DNA from: JACQNR01 sp049515175
Lineage (GTDB): Bacteria > Acidobacteriota > Terriglobia > UBA7540
Reading direction: 5' to 3'
DNA: 11,020 nt
Assembly (NCBI GenBank): GCA_049515175.1
Contig: JBEKUI010000153.1
Span: 1 to 11,020, forward strand
In this document: piece by piece, positions 1 through 7,168 of the stretch
Numbering within the stretch: the stretch's first letter is position 1
Layout: each line of letters opens with the position of its first letter
Made by a program: the position numbers and the translations under genes
The notes under the pieces: model-generated
Database searches by the model: none
What the model saw: the letters and a program-made list of their open reading frames with translations, nothing else
Told to the model about the DNA's origin: nothing

Positions 1-3000
1 GTAAGCCGCGGCATTGCCGCGGCAGAAACCAGCCACAACACCGGCGGCGGCGAGGAACAGGAGAAGTCCGCCGGCCCAGCCCACGAAGAACTCCGGCAGC
101 GAATGGGCACTGGGAGGACCAGCGCTGACGAGGAGCAAGAGCCCTGCCAACCACTTCCACCAGGCCCGGCGCTTCAACACGCCCTGGGCGAGGTAAATCA
201 CCACCGCGGCCGCGGCAGGAATCACCAGGCCGTAGATGAGACCGCGAATCAGGAAGCCTCCCCCCGGAAGGGTGGAATCGAGCAAGTCCTGGCCCAGATC
301 GAATCGCACCGGCGCGTAAATATGGAACTGTCCGTAAAGGAGGGACGCCAGGCGGCCCACGCCGAACGCGGCGGCCAGACTGACGGCGATGGCCAGGGCG
401 GCATCGCGCCGCCAAACCCAGCGCGCCGACCCCCGCAGCAGCCTCGCCGCGTCCGGATAGAGGCTCATCGCCAGCGCCAGCAACACCCAGGCAGCCAGGG
501 CAGCGGTCAGGGGAACAATTACCAATCCCGCTCCAGCCGAGATCCAGAATGTGCCCATCGACACCGAGGTGTTGTAGCCCTGATAGACGCGGGAAATCTG
601 GTTGAGTTGCGCAAGGGCAAGCCCCGCCAGAATTACGCCCACCACTTTCGCCGCTGACCGCCATGGAATCGCGCCGTGCCGCACCTGAAGGACGAAGAGG
701 ACTAGCCCGCCGGCCGTGAGCGCCACAACGAACAAGATCAGGCAGGCGTACAGCGCGACGTTGGCGAGTGTTGTGGCGCTCTCCCTCCGCTGCCATTCCT
801 CCGGCAGCTTGAAGTAGCGCGTGAGGCCCACCACCTGATCGCCCGCCAGGTCAACACGCACACGGAAGTGCGCGTCGCCAATATTGAGCGCCTGGCCCGG
901 CCCTATGGGTTTGATTTGCCATTCGAAGGTCCAGTCCACACGCCCTTTGCGCTTCTTATCGCTCTTCTCCTCCAGCTCGAAGTCCTCCACGCGATAGCCC
1001 TGCTGGGCGAGGAACTCGGACGCCCGCGCGCGCGCCTCGTCGAGCGTGAGCGATGCTCCCGGCGCGTCTTCGTCTAGCACGTGGCGATAGGAGAACACGC
1101 GGGGCTCGGCGGTATCCACGAACACCATGTGTTCCTCTTTTTCGAGCGGCCGGAAATAGCGCACGCACCAGAGCAACGGGCGCGTCGCCTGCCGGTAGGT
1201 CCGATCGGTCTCGTCGATGGTGCGATGCTCCTGGATATATTTCACCGCCGAGGAATCGACGTTCACTTGCAGCCACGCCACGCTCCGGTAGCCGGCCGGA
1301 TCGATCTGCCGCTGGCGCAGGAAATCTCCCACTAGACGCTCGGCGTCCTTTCGCGCCACGGCGATTCTGGTATTCTCACCAAAACGGTGCACGGGCACGA
1401 GCGTCAGTGCGGCACAGATCGCAATCAGTACACCGCCAAGAATCAGGCGAGACCGCGCGAGTGGCGAGTAAGCGAGCGGCGGCTCGGCAGCCGCAACGGA
1501 CTCTCTGCTCGGCGCACGCGAGATGCCTTCGGCGGCGTTGGTCAGCGCCGCCTCGTCAGAAAACGTCCCGGTTCGGAGGTAGGCAACCAGCGAGAGCACG
1601 AGCGGGACAAGCATGATCCCGGCCGTGATGGCGCCCGAAATCATCAGGTAATGATTGGGCGAGCGCAGGAGCAGGAAGGCCGTGTAAAGCGCGTCCACGG
1701 AATAGTGCCAGATCAGCGTGGCCACGATCCCGAAGCGCAACATCATGAGCCCGATGATCACGCCGCCGATGCCCACTTCGACGCCGCGAATGAAGAACGG
1801 TTGGTTCGGATAGGCAGAGTGGAGAAAACCCCAGATGAAGGCGGCAAGCACCAGCGCCACGGGCTTGCTGCGGAGGATCCGGCCGAGAAAAGGCAGCGCG
1901 AACGCGCGAAACTGAAACTCCTCGGAAATGGCGGGGAGAAACCCGATGAACAGCACCCAAACCCAGGGAATCCTCGTGCTGAGCAGGTCGGAGTAATTCA
2001 CGTCGGCGGGCGACCACGCGCCCAGCTTGTTGGCTGCGAGATAGAAAATCGTCTGATAGGCAAAGAAGAAGAAGGTCAGCGTGATGCCCACGACGTTGGC
2101 CAGGAAGAACGACCGGGAGCGCAGCCCTTGCCAGCGGAAGGCCCGGCGCAGAGACGCCAGCGCCGGGTAGCCGGCGCGGTACTCGGGTTCGGAACTGGCG
2201 GTCAGAAAGAAGATGAAGGCGCCCACGCCGGCGGCGGCGAGCAGCGCGCGCTGCAAATAGTCCGCGAAGAAACTCGAATAGGAATCCGTGGTCGAGTAGC
2301 CGAACTCCGCCATGGGGAAATTGTTGAGCTGCCCCAGGAAATAGAGCACAGTACCCACCAGGCCCAGGACGAGCGCGAGCTTGACGGGCACGTCCCGGTC
2401 GCGCAGGCGAAGGACGAGGATCACGAGCATTCCTATGGTCAGCAGAACGAAGAAGACTTCAGCCACCATCTGGGCGGATTCATTGCGGGAACGAAGCTTC
2501 CGATAATCACGCGACCACTGCTCGGGAATCTTGACGAACTCGCGGTAACCGGCGACCTGGTCGCCGTCGACTTCCACCGCGATTCGCCAGCTTCCCTCCC
2601 CAAGATCCGCGCTCTTCTGCTTCCACGTGAAGTCGTGGTCCGTGCGCTGGGGGCGCTTGTCCGAAGCCCCCTCGACGAACTCCAGATCATTGAGGTCGCG
2701 CTTCATGACCTCGCGGAGATACTTCTCCGCGATTTCACGCGCTGGCGCAGCCTCCAGGTTGGCGCCCGGTGCAGCTTCCGGGATTTCGTGATCGAAACCG
2801 ACGACCTCTCCCGAGGGCGTAACCTCGACGCGAAATTCCTCCTGCTGCTGCGGTACAAACCAGCGATGCGTCCAGCGCCAGAGGCGCACCGGCCCGCGCG
2901 TGAGCCCAGTCATGCGCTCCAAACCTTGCGTGCGCTCCAGATACACTTTGGCGGAGTCGTCGTAGTCGAACACCGCGACGTGCCGGTAGCCTTGCACAGG

Positions 3001-3186
3001 GATTCCCCGGTCAGCGAGAAACTTCAGGGCAATCGGCGCAGAGTCGTCGCGGTTGACGCGAAAGTCGATGGCCGCTTCCGGAAAGGCCTTCCAGAAATAC
3101 TTCGCCCCGATGAAGAGCGATGCCGCCGCCACCAGCGCGGCGATTGCGATGATCTTGCGATCCGAAGAAGTCAGTTTGACGGGCAT
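1..3186 (-). CDS. Duplicated CPBP (CAAX/Rce1-type) intramembrane protease, C-terminus cut by window edge
   Basis: The minus frame is open from ATG at 3186 to base 1 (1062 codons, no stop), so the C-terminus is missing. A stop lies upstream at 3223-3225 with no other start between. A purine-rich GGGTGAGGG precedes the ATG. Order: one membrane segment (about 10-33), a soluble PepSY-like region (about 40-226), a membrane bundle with the CPBP motifs EEFQFR (E422, E423, R427), WGFLH (H456) and HYSVD (H494, D498), then a second membrane segment (about 582-604), a second soluble region (about 605-800) and a second bundle. The family comprises membrane-embedded proteases related to Rce1, usually 200-300 residues, so this is unusually long. 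The two halves repeat each other; the second lacks EExxxR (PAAAAVVIYL at 990-999) but keeps H1028. Expected location is the cytoplasmic membrane. Substrate is unknown. Motifs make the family assignment firm; the role of the second half is inference. Confidence 0.88.
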   Translation of the reverse strand, partial: MPVKLTSSDRKIIAIAALVAAASLFIGAKYFWKAFPEAAIDFRVNRDDSAPIALKFLADRGIPVQGYRHVAVFDYDDSAKVYLERTQGLERMTGLTRGPVRLWRWTHRWFVPQQQEEFRVEVTPSGEVVGFDHEIPEAAPGANLEAAPAREIAEKYLREVMKRDLNDLEFVEGASDKRPQRTDHDFTWKQKSADLGEGSWRIAVEVDGDQVAGYREFVKIPEQWSRDYRKLRSRNESAQMVAEVFFVLLTIGMLVILVLRLRDRDVPVKLALVLGLVGTVLYFLGQLNNFPMAEFGYSTTDSYSSFFADYLQRALLAAAGVGAFIFFLTASSEPEYRAGYPALASLRRAFRWQGLRSRSFFLANVVGITLTFFFFAYQTIFYLAANKLGAWSPADVNYSDLLSTRIPWVWVLFIGFLPAISEEFQFRAFALPFLGRILRSKPVALVLAAFIWGFLHSAYPNQPFFIRGVEVGIGGVIIGLMMLRFGIVATLIWHYSVDALYTAFLLLRSPNHYLMISGAITAGIMLVPLVLSLVAYLRTGTFSDEAALTNAAEGISRAPSRESVAAAEPPLAYSPLARSRLILGGVLIAICAALTLVPVHRFGENTRIAVARKDAERLVGDFLRQRQIDPAGYRSVAWLQVNVDSSAVKYIQEHRTIDETDRTYRQATRPLLWCVRYFRPLEKEEHMVFVDTAEPRVFSYRHVLDEDAPGASLTLDEARARASEFLAQQGYRVEDFELEEKSDKKRKGRVDWTFEWQIKPIGPGQALNIGDAHFRVRVDLAGDQVVGLTRYFKLPEEWQRRESATTLANVALYACLILFVVALTAGGLVLFVLQVRHGAIPWRSAAKVVGVILAGLALAQLNQISRVYQGYNTSVSMGTFWISAGAGLVIVPLTAALAAWVLLALAMSLYPDAARLLRGSARWVWRRDAALAIAVSLAAAFGVGRLASLLYGQFHIYAPVRFDLGQDLLDSTLPGGGFLIRGLIYGLVIPAAAAVVIYLAQGVLKRRAWWKWLAGLLLLVSAGPPSAHSLPEFFVGWAGGLLLFLAAAGVVAGFCRGNAAAY

Positions 3187-3221
3187 GCGGCCCTCACCCG
3201 GCGGATTCGATGCGAGGCGGG

Positions 3222-3230
3222 ATTATAGCA
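3222..3230 (-). promoter_or_regulatory. Extended -10 promoter for the CPBP protease gene
   Basis: Read on the minus strand, TGCTATAAT is a perfect extended -10 element, with TATAAT at 3227-3222 and the TG at 3230-3229. It lies in the gap between the acetyltransferase stop (3289) and the protease ATG (3186). The expected start of transcription is near 3215, giving a leader of about 30 bases. No good -35 hexamer is visible at the usual distance, as is common for extended -10 promoters. The protease gene therefore probably has its own transcript besides any read-through from the upstream genes. Confidence 0.6.
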
Positions 3231-3288
3231 GTTGAGGACCCGCGCCGGCAGTCTCAGTTCTCCGTCGTCACCCTTCGCCATTCACAAT

Positions 3289-3741
3289 TCACGATGCGTT
3301 GCGAATCATCTTGGCCATAACCCACGCCGCTTTCCCATCGCTGTAGTAGCGCTTAATCTCGTCGATCTTGGAGTAGTTCCGGCGCCGGTAGAAGCGCTGC
3401 GCGGCGAGATTATCTTCGGCGGTCTCAAGGTAAAGCATCCGCAGGCCTTGCTCGACGGCCCACGCTTCCACCGCATCCATCAGTTCGCGCCCGACGCCCC
3501 GGCGTCGCCATCCCGCCAGCACATCAATGGTCACAATGTGTCCCACGTCCTTCGCTGCTCTTCCTGCAATCAAGAACCCAACGGTCTCCTCTCCGTCTTC
3601 GGCCACCCAGGTGCGGGAACCTCGGTGCGAAATGAAGCGGGAGATTTCACTTTTCGAATAGGAGATCCCCGGTGGGAAGCAGGCCTGATCGATTTCGTAG
3701 AGGGTCGGGAGATCAGAGGGCTTGTAGCGCCGGATTCTCAT
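3289..3741 (-). CDS. GNAT-family N-acetyltransferase, RimI-like
   Basis: The 150-residue protein is a single GNAT domain, which transfers an acetyl group from acetyl-CoA to an amine. It starts with a typical beta1 (MRIRRYKPSDLP). The acetyl-CoA binding motif A is VTIDVLAGWRRRGVG, with R79-x-x-G82-x-G84. Motif B contains NLAAQRFYRRRNY, with Y118 at the usual general-acid position. The end, with RYYSDG and a hydrophobic strand, resembles RimI, which acetylates N-terminal alanine of a ribosomal protein; the real substrate cannot be told. Start choice: an in-frame GTG at 3759 exists, but ATG at 3741 has GGGGAG ten bases upstream and places beta1 at the N-terminus, so ATG is preferred. The dehydrogenase gene ends 21 bases upstream, which suggests co-transcription. 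Confidence 0.85.
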   Translation of the reverse strand: MRIRRYKPSDLPTLYEIDQACFPPGISYSKSEISRFISHRGSRTWVAEDGEETVGFLIAGRAAKDVGHIVTIDVLAGWRRRGVGRELMDAVEAWAVEQGLRMLYLETAEDNLAAQRFYRRRNYSKIDEIKRYYSDGKAAWVMAKMIRNAS

Positions 3742-3762
3742 AAGCGGGCCGCTCCCCACGTA

Positions 3763-4767
3763 TCACCGCTTCGGGAGCAGCCCCGTTTCGCGGAACCACG
3801 CTTCGGTAAGGCGCAGCCCTTCTTCTAGGCTGACGCGCGAGCGGTGGCCGAGTTTGGTCTCGAGGTGCGCTTGCCGGAAGACCGCATTCCCGGTCAGAAA
3901 CCCCAGGGCGTTGGACGGCACGCGGGTGGATTCGCCCCGCAGGGCGGCCACAGCATTGCGATAGTGGACCCAGAGTTTCGCCGCCCAGAGGGGCAGCGAA
4001 GGCAGGCCGTCACGGCCCGCCATGCGCGCGTAGGCGCCGAAGAATTCACGCCACGTGGAAACGCCGTCGTTCACAATGAAGGCCTGGCCGAGGGCTTGGT
4101 CATCCTCTGCCGCGAGCAGGAGGGCATCGACGAGGTTGTCGATGTATACGTAATTGAGCGTGCCGCGCCCGCCCGCGACCAGAAACATCTTCCCCTTCTT
4201 GATTCGCTTGAGCGGGATCACACTCCAGTGGGTCGACCCGGGACCGTATACAGCGGAGGGTCGCAGGATGACGCAAGGCAAGCGATTCTCGCGCATGAAG
4301 CGCCAGACCACCTCCTCGGAATCGAGCTTGGTGTCGGAGTAGGGATCGCCGGAGTGGCTGCGCAGGCTCGCGTCCGTGATCTCGCCGGAAACGCGGAAGC
4401 CGAAGACGGCGATGCTCGACAGGTGGACGAAGCGCGCGACCCCTGCCGCCAGCGCGGCGCGCAAAAGGTTCTCCGTCCCGGCCACATTCGATTGCTCGAA
4501 CGTCCCGCGCTCGGGAACCGACGCCACCTGCGCGGCGGAGTGGATCACGACCGAACAGCCGCGGACGGCGCGCTCCACGGAGGCAAAGTCCGCCAGGTCC
4601 CCCTCGACGAGCTCGACTCCCAGCGCGGCCAGTCCCGCAGCCTTGCTCGGATTACGTACCAGGACTCGCACCATCGCGCGCTTCTCTTCCGCCAGGCGGC
4701 GCGCCACGTGCCCGCCGATAAAGCCCGTTGCACCGGTAACGAGAACGCGCTGATTCGTGAGAAGCAT
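3763..4767 (-). CDS. NAD(P)-dependent epimerase/dehydratase, extended SDR family
   Basis: With ATG at 4767 the protein has 334 residues. It begins with a Rossmann fold (RVLVTGATGFIGGHVA, TGxxGxxG at 11-18), then GDLAD (D57, adenine-pocket region), VHLSS (S117/S118) and the catalytic pair Y143-x-x-x-K147 in PYSDTK. These are the hallmarks of extended short-chain dehydrogenases: NAD(P)-dependent epimerases, dehydratases and 3-beta-hydroxysteroid-type dehydrogenases. The segment LNYVYIDNLVDALLLAAE is also typical. The substrate may be a nucleotide sugar, a sterol-like compound or another small molecule; the sequence does not decide. A GTG at 4839 would add 24 residues that do not look like the family and would begin three bases after the upstream stop. 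Neither start has a clear Shine-Dalgarno sequence. An inverted repeat at 4813-4831 lies just upstream. Confidence 0.85.
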   Translation of the reverse strand: MLLTNQRVLVTGATGFIGGHVARRLAEEKRAMVRVLVRNPSKAAGLAALGVELVEGDLADFASVERAVRGCSVVIHSAAQVASVPERGTFEQSNVAGTENLLRAALAAGVARFVHLSSIAVFGFRVSGEITDASLRSHSGDPYSDTKLDSEEVVWRFMRENRLPCVILRPSAVYGPGSTHWSVIPLKRIKKGKMFLVAGGRGTLNYVYIDNLVDALLLAAEDDQALGQAFIVNDGVSTWREFFGAYARMAGRDGLPSLPLWAAKLWVHYRNAVAALRGESTRVPSNALGFLTGNAVFRQAHLETKLGHRSRVSLEEGLRLTEAWFRETGLLPKR

Positions 4768-4812
4768 CGGTTCAAGAACGTCCGTGGTTCGTTCGCAACT
4801 CTCGATTATTGA

Positions 4813-4831
4813 CTGTTGCTTATGCCAACAG
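4813..4831. promoter_or_regulatory. Operator-like inverted repeat upstream of the SDR gene
   Basis: CTGTTG-N7-CAACAG is a perfect 6-base inverted repeat with a 7-base spacer, lying between the aminotransferase stop (4843) and the preferred SDR start (4767). It could be a repressor or activator site or a small RNA hairpin. Just upstream on the minus strand, TGCTATCCT resembles a weak extended -10. It supports the view that the 4768-4842 stretch is non-coding and may allow separate control of the dehydrogenase and acetyltransferase. Confidence 0.3.
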
Positions 4832-4842
4832 GATAGCACCGA

Positions 4843-5979
4843 CTACGCGCGACGGACGACGGAGAGCAGCCGTTCGATATCCTCTTCCGTATTGTAGAGG
4901 TGCGGCGAAACCCGGATGAAGCCGTGGCGCAGGCTCACCGCCACATGCTCCGCGGCAAGGGCACGATGCATGGTCCCGGTGGCCGCGAGAGATTCCGCTT
5001 TGAACGCAAGGATGGTCGAGCGATGCTCGGGCTGCGCGGCATCGGAAAGCTGCAAACCCCGGTCGCGCAATCCCGCGGCGAGCCGGTCCAGGAGCCTGGA
5101 GCAGTGGCCGAACACTGCCGCAACTCCCGCCTGCTCGACGAACTCCAGTGACGCTTCCAGGCCGTTCAGGTTGATGAAATTTGGCGTCTCGGGGACGTCG
5201 AAGATTCGCGCGGCGCGCGGCAGCGTGAATTCTTCGATGGGCAGCGCATCGAAATCATCGCTCCCTGCCACGGTCATCCAGTTCACGACCGCGAGATCGA
5301 GACGCTCCTGAACTTCCGGGCGCAGGTAAAGAAAACCTGTGCCGTAGGGCCCAAGCAGCCACTTGTAGGCCGCAACGGCGAGCGCGTCCACGGGCGTTTC
5401 GCGCAAGTCGAGCGGGACGGCGCCCACGCCCTGCGTCCCGTCCACGACCAGCAGGGCGCCCCGCCCGTGCGCGAGGTCCGCCAGCGTCGCGAGATTCAAC
5501 CGCGCGCCACTCGTGTAGCTGACCCAATCGAGCGCCACAACGCGCGTGTGCGGGCTGAGTTCGGCCTCGACCTCGGCAGGTGTCACGTGGTCACCCGTCG
5601 GGCGGATGACACGCACTCTCACGCCGCGCCGCCGCAGGTGCAGCCAGGTGAAGATATTTGCAGGGAAATTGCGGCTGCTGATGATAATCTCATCTCCAGC
5701 CTTGAGGTCCAGCCCCGTGGCCACAATACCGATGCCCTGCGTGGCGCTGTTGGTAATGGCGATCTCCTGCGGGTCGGCGCCGACGAGCCTCGCGAATCGA
5801 GCCCGAACACGATCGGGGAGGTCAAAGTATTCCTGCGGGTGGAGGCGGTCAGGATGACATTTCAATTGCACAGCCTGCTCGATGCGCGCTGCTGTGGCAC
5901 GGGGAAACGGCCCCTGGTAGGCGCAATTCAGGTACACGGTGGGGGAGAAGTCGAAGAAGTCGGGGCGGTAATCGCGCAT
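4843..5979 (-). CDS. Class V aminotransferase-fold PLP-dependent enzyme
   Basis: The 378-residue protein is a complete fold-type I PLP enzyme of the class V group, which includes cysteine desulfurases, isopenicillin N epimerase-like proteins and kynureninase. Visible landmarks are TNSATQGIG (75-84, phosphate-binding region), VVDGTQGVGAVPLDL with D180 (pyridine nitrogen) and Q183, and AAYKWLLGPYGTGFLY with K206 as the expected Schiff-base lysine. The N-terminus FSPTVYLNCAYQGPFP has the usual substrate-loop pattern and the C-terminus ends in a small domain with RHGFIRVSPHLYNTEEDI. Whether it acts as a transaminase, lyase, epimerase or desulfurase cannot be decided; no obvious cysteine-desulfurase active-site cysteine loop was seen. 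ATG at 5979 gives the normal family start but lacks a strong Shine-Dalgarno sequence. It is followed at short range by the SDR and GNAT genes. Confidence 0.88.
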   Translation of the reverse strand: MRDYRPDFFDFSPTVYLNCAYQGPFPRATAARIEQAVQLKCHPDRLHPQEYFDLPDRVRARFARLVGADPQEIAITNSATQGIGIVATGLDLKAGDEIIISSRNFPANIFTWLHLRRRGVRVRVIRPTGDHVTPAEVEAELSPHTRVVALDWVSYTSGARLNLATLADLAHGRGALLVVDGTQGVGAVPLDLRETPVDALAVAAYKWLLGPYGTGFLYLRPEVQERLDLAVVNWMTVAGSDDFDALPIEEFTLPRAARIFDVPETPNFINLNGLEASLEFVEQAGVAAVFGHCSRLLDRLAAGLRDRGLQLSDAAQPEHRSTILAFKAESLAATGTMHRALAAEHVAVSLRHGFIRVSPHLYNTEEDIERLLSVVRRA

Positions 5980-5992
5980 GGGATGAATGGGC

Positions 5993-6022
5993 AGTTTACC
6001 TGTGGGAGTTTGGGAAAAACAA
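5993..6022 (-). promoter_or_regulatory. Possible promoter for the aminotransferase gene
   Basis: On the minus strand TTGTTT (6022-6017) and TAAACT (5998-5993) are separated by 18 bases. Both are partial matches to sigma70 hexamers. The predicted transcript would start within about ten bases of the ATG at 5979, which fits the absence of a Shine-Dalgarno sequence there. The match is moderate, so this is a weak call. Confidence 0.3.
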
Positions 6023-6063
6023 GGGAGGATACGTGAATTCGCGCCGCATCGCTGACGGAGGGC

Positions 6064-6591
6064 TCAGTGGCGGCCTGCCTCAGCCACGCTCTCGCTGAGG
6101 TGGGAAGCGATCAGGTTCGCTGTGTCGGAGACGGCCGTCGCCAGAGCCGGCGGATTGAACGGCCGACGGAGACTATCCTGCCAGATGGGAGCTCCGCCCC
6201 GATCATTCAGATACACCTCGGCGCGGAGGAACTTAAGCCGGCGGGAATCAAAACAGGTGCCACGCATGACAGCATCGGCTTCCTTGCGGTCGCCCACCAA
6301 CTGGAAGATCCGGGAGTTCGCCAGCCGCTCGGTCAGTTTCTCGTCCAGCGCGTTGTCCATCCGTTCGATGTAAATCTTGCGGACATGCACGAGCTTGTTC
6401 GCGTCCGTAGTACTGGAGGTCTTGGGACCGTAAAGGGAAGGTGCGGGCGCCGGGCCCAGCGTCGGCCGTTGCGTGGGGGCTGGCTTATCCTGCGCCGGGG
6501 GTTCTTCTTCCTTTGAGGAGGGCTGCGACTGGGGGTGTCCCGCCACGCTGAGTAGGACCGTCACTGCCAGAACCAGCTTAATGACTCTCAT
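6064..6591 (-). CDS. Exported hypothetical protein with proline-rich linker
   Basis: The function is not recognised. The 175-residue protein starts with a signal peptide (basic MRVIK, hydrophobic core to about residue 18, likely cleavage near residue 22). A low-complexity linker rich in Pro, Gln, Lys and Glu follows (about 21-60), then a compact domain (about 66-167) that begins VRKIYIERMDNALDEKL and contains ADAVMRGTCFDSRR and strands such as RAEVYLND, ending in an amphipathic helix. The domain contains a single cysteine (C113). The layout suggests a periplasmic or surface protein whose linker spans part of the envelope; no lipobox cysteine is present. ATG at 6591 is preceded by AAGGCGGG at good spacing, supporting the start. 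It lies downstream of another small exported protein with a gap of 139 bases. Confidence 0.75.
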   Translation of the reverse strand: MRVIKLVLAVTVLLSVAGHPQSQPSSKEEEPPAQDKPAPTQRPTLGPAPAPSLYGPKTSSTTDANKLVHVRKIYIERMDNALDEKLTERLANSRIFQLVGDRKEADAVMRGTCFDSRRLKFLRAEVYLNDRGGAPIWQDSLRRPFNPPALATAVSDTANLIASHLSESVAEAGRH

Positions 6592-6635
6592 GACCCGCCT
6601 TCACCCCTCGCGAGCACCTTGGGAGGAATCAAGAG

Positions 6636-6656
6636 GCTCCCGGGAGCGCCCGCTCC
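6636..6656. other. Overlapping alternative hairpins in the gap before the exported protein gene
   Basis: The motif GCTCC occurs at 6636-6640 and 6652-6656, with its complement GGAGC at 6643-6647 between them. The middle copy can pair with either neighbour, giving two mutually exclusive stems, one of which is the perfect palindrome GCTCCCGGGAGC. A separate hairpin CCCCG-TCG-CGGGG lies at 6692-6704. No uridine run follows on the minus strand, so these are not classic terminators. In GC-rich DNA such stems can arise by chance. Confidence 0.3.
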
Positions 6657-6730
6657 TCCATCTCGACCCGGGGAGCGGCCAGCACCTCCACCCCCGTCGC
6701 GGGGAAGCCCGGTCGCGCCCGCCATAGGGC

Positions 6731-7045
6731 TTACTGGCGGGACTGCATCTCCTTCAGCATCCGCTGGCGGTCTTTCAAATCCTGGCGTTCGTTCTTCTGT
6801 TTCTCACGAAGTTCCCGCGCCTCGCGCTGCTGTTGGTGCTTCATCTGGGCGCGCACCGATTTCGGGAGATCCCGGCCGCCCATCGTCTGCTTGGAGAACT
6901 TGCGCTTGAGCTTGAGCGCCTTCTTCTCTTCCTTCTGGCGGTTCTTCACCTGCTTCGTTTCCAGCTTAAAGTCCTGCGCCATGAGCCCGGAGCTCCAGCC
7001 CACCGCCAAGACGAGCATGAACAACACAACGAAAAGCTTACGCAT
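6731..7045 (-). CDS. Small exported basic coiled-coil protein
   Basis: The function is not recognised. The 104-residue product begins with a clear signal peptide (MRKLF, then a hydrophobic stretch to about residue 18, predicted cleavage after LMA before QDF at about 23). The mature part is almost entirely charged: Lys, Arg, Gln and Glu dominate, with no cysteine or tryptophan and few hydrophobics, and patterns such as KNRQKEEKKALKLKRKF and QREARELREKQKNERQDLK that predict long helices or a coiled coil. GGGAGG closely precedes ATG at 7045, which fixes the start and rejects the 22-residue upstream extension in the same frame. A good sigma70-type promoter lies about 70 bases upstream. A periplasmic chaperone-like or nucleic-acid/polyanion-binding role is possible but purely inferred. 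Confidence 0.8.
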   Translation of the reverse strand: MRKLFVVLFMLVLAVGWSSGLMAQDFKLETKQVKNRQKEEKKALKLKRKFSKQTMGGRDLPKSVRAQMKHQQQREARELREKQKNERQDLKDRQRMLKEMQSRQ

Positions 7046-7116
7046 TGCACCTCCCAGCGATATCCACCTTGCCGGGCGCGACTGCCGGCGACGCTTCGGA
7101 CTTCCCTCCACCGCCG

Positions 7117-7145
7117 AATATAAGCCAGGCGCGCGGTTTTGTAAA
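7117..7145 (-). promoter_or_regulatory. Sigma70-type promoter of the small basic protein gene
   Basis: On the minus strand TTTACA (7145-7140) and TATATT (7122-7117) are separated by exactly 17 bases. Each hexamer matches the TTGACA and TATAAT consensus at five of six positions, making this the best two-box promoter in the window. The expected transcript starts near 7110, leaving a leader of about 65 bases before ATG 7045. It lies wholly in the gap after the creatininase-family stop at 7169. Confidence 0.65.
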
Positions 7146-7168
7146 ACACAATCGGTTCGTGGCCCGAC

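Noticed and set aside
1387..3228. Long plus-strand open frame of 613 codons
   Set aside because: It is the exact antisense of the CPBP protease codons. Its product is rich in Arg, His and Glu with no fold-like pattern, while the minus frame shows membrane segments and catalytic motifs. GC-rich codon use explains the lack of stops.
3844..4812. Plus-strand open frame of 322 codons
   Set aside because: Antisense to the SDR gene, whose Rossmann and YxxxK motifs show the minus strand is the coding one.
7046..7111. Upstream in-frame start adding 22 residues to the small basic protein
   Set aside because: It would bury the signal peptide internally and ignore the strong GGGAGG just before ATG 7045.
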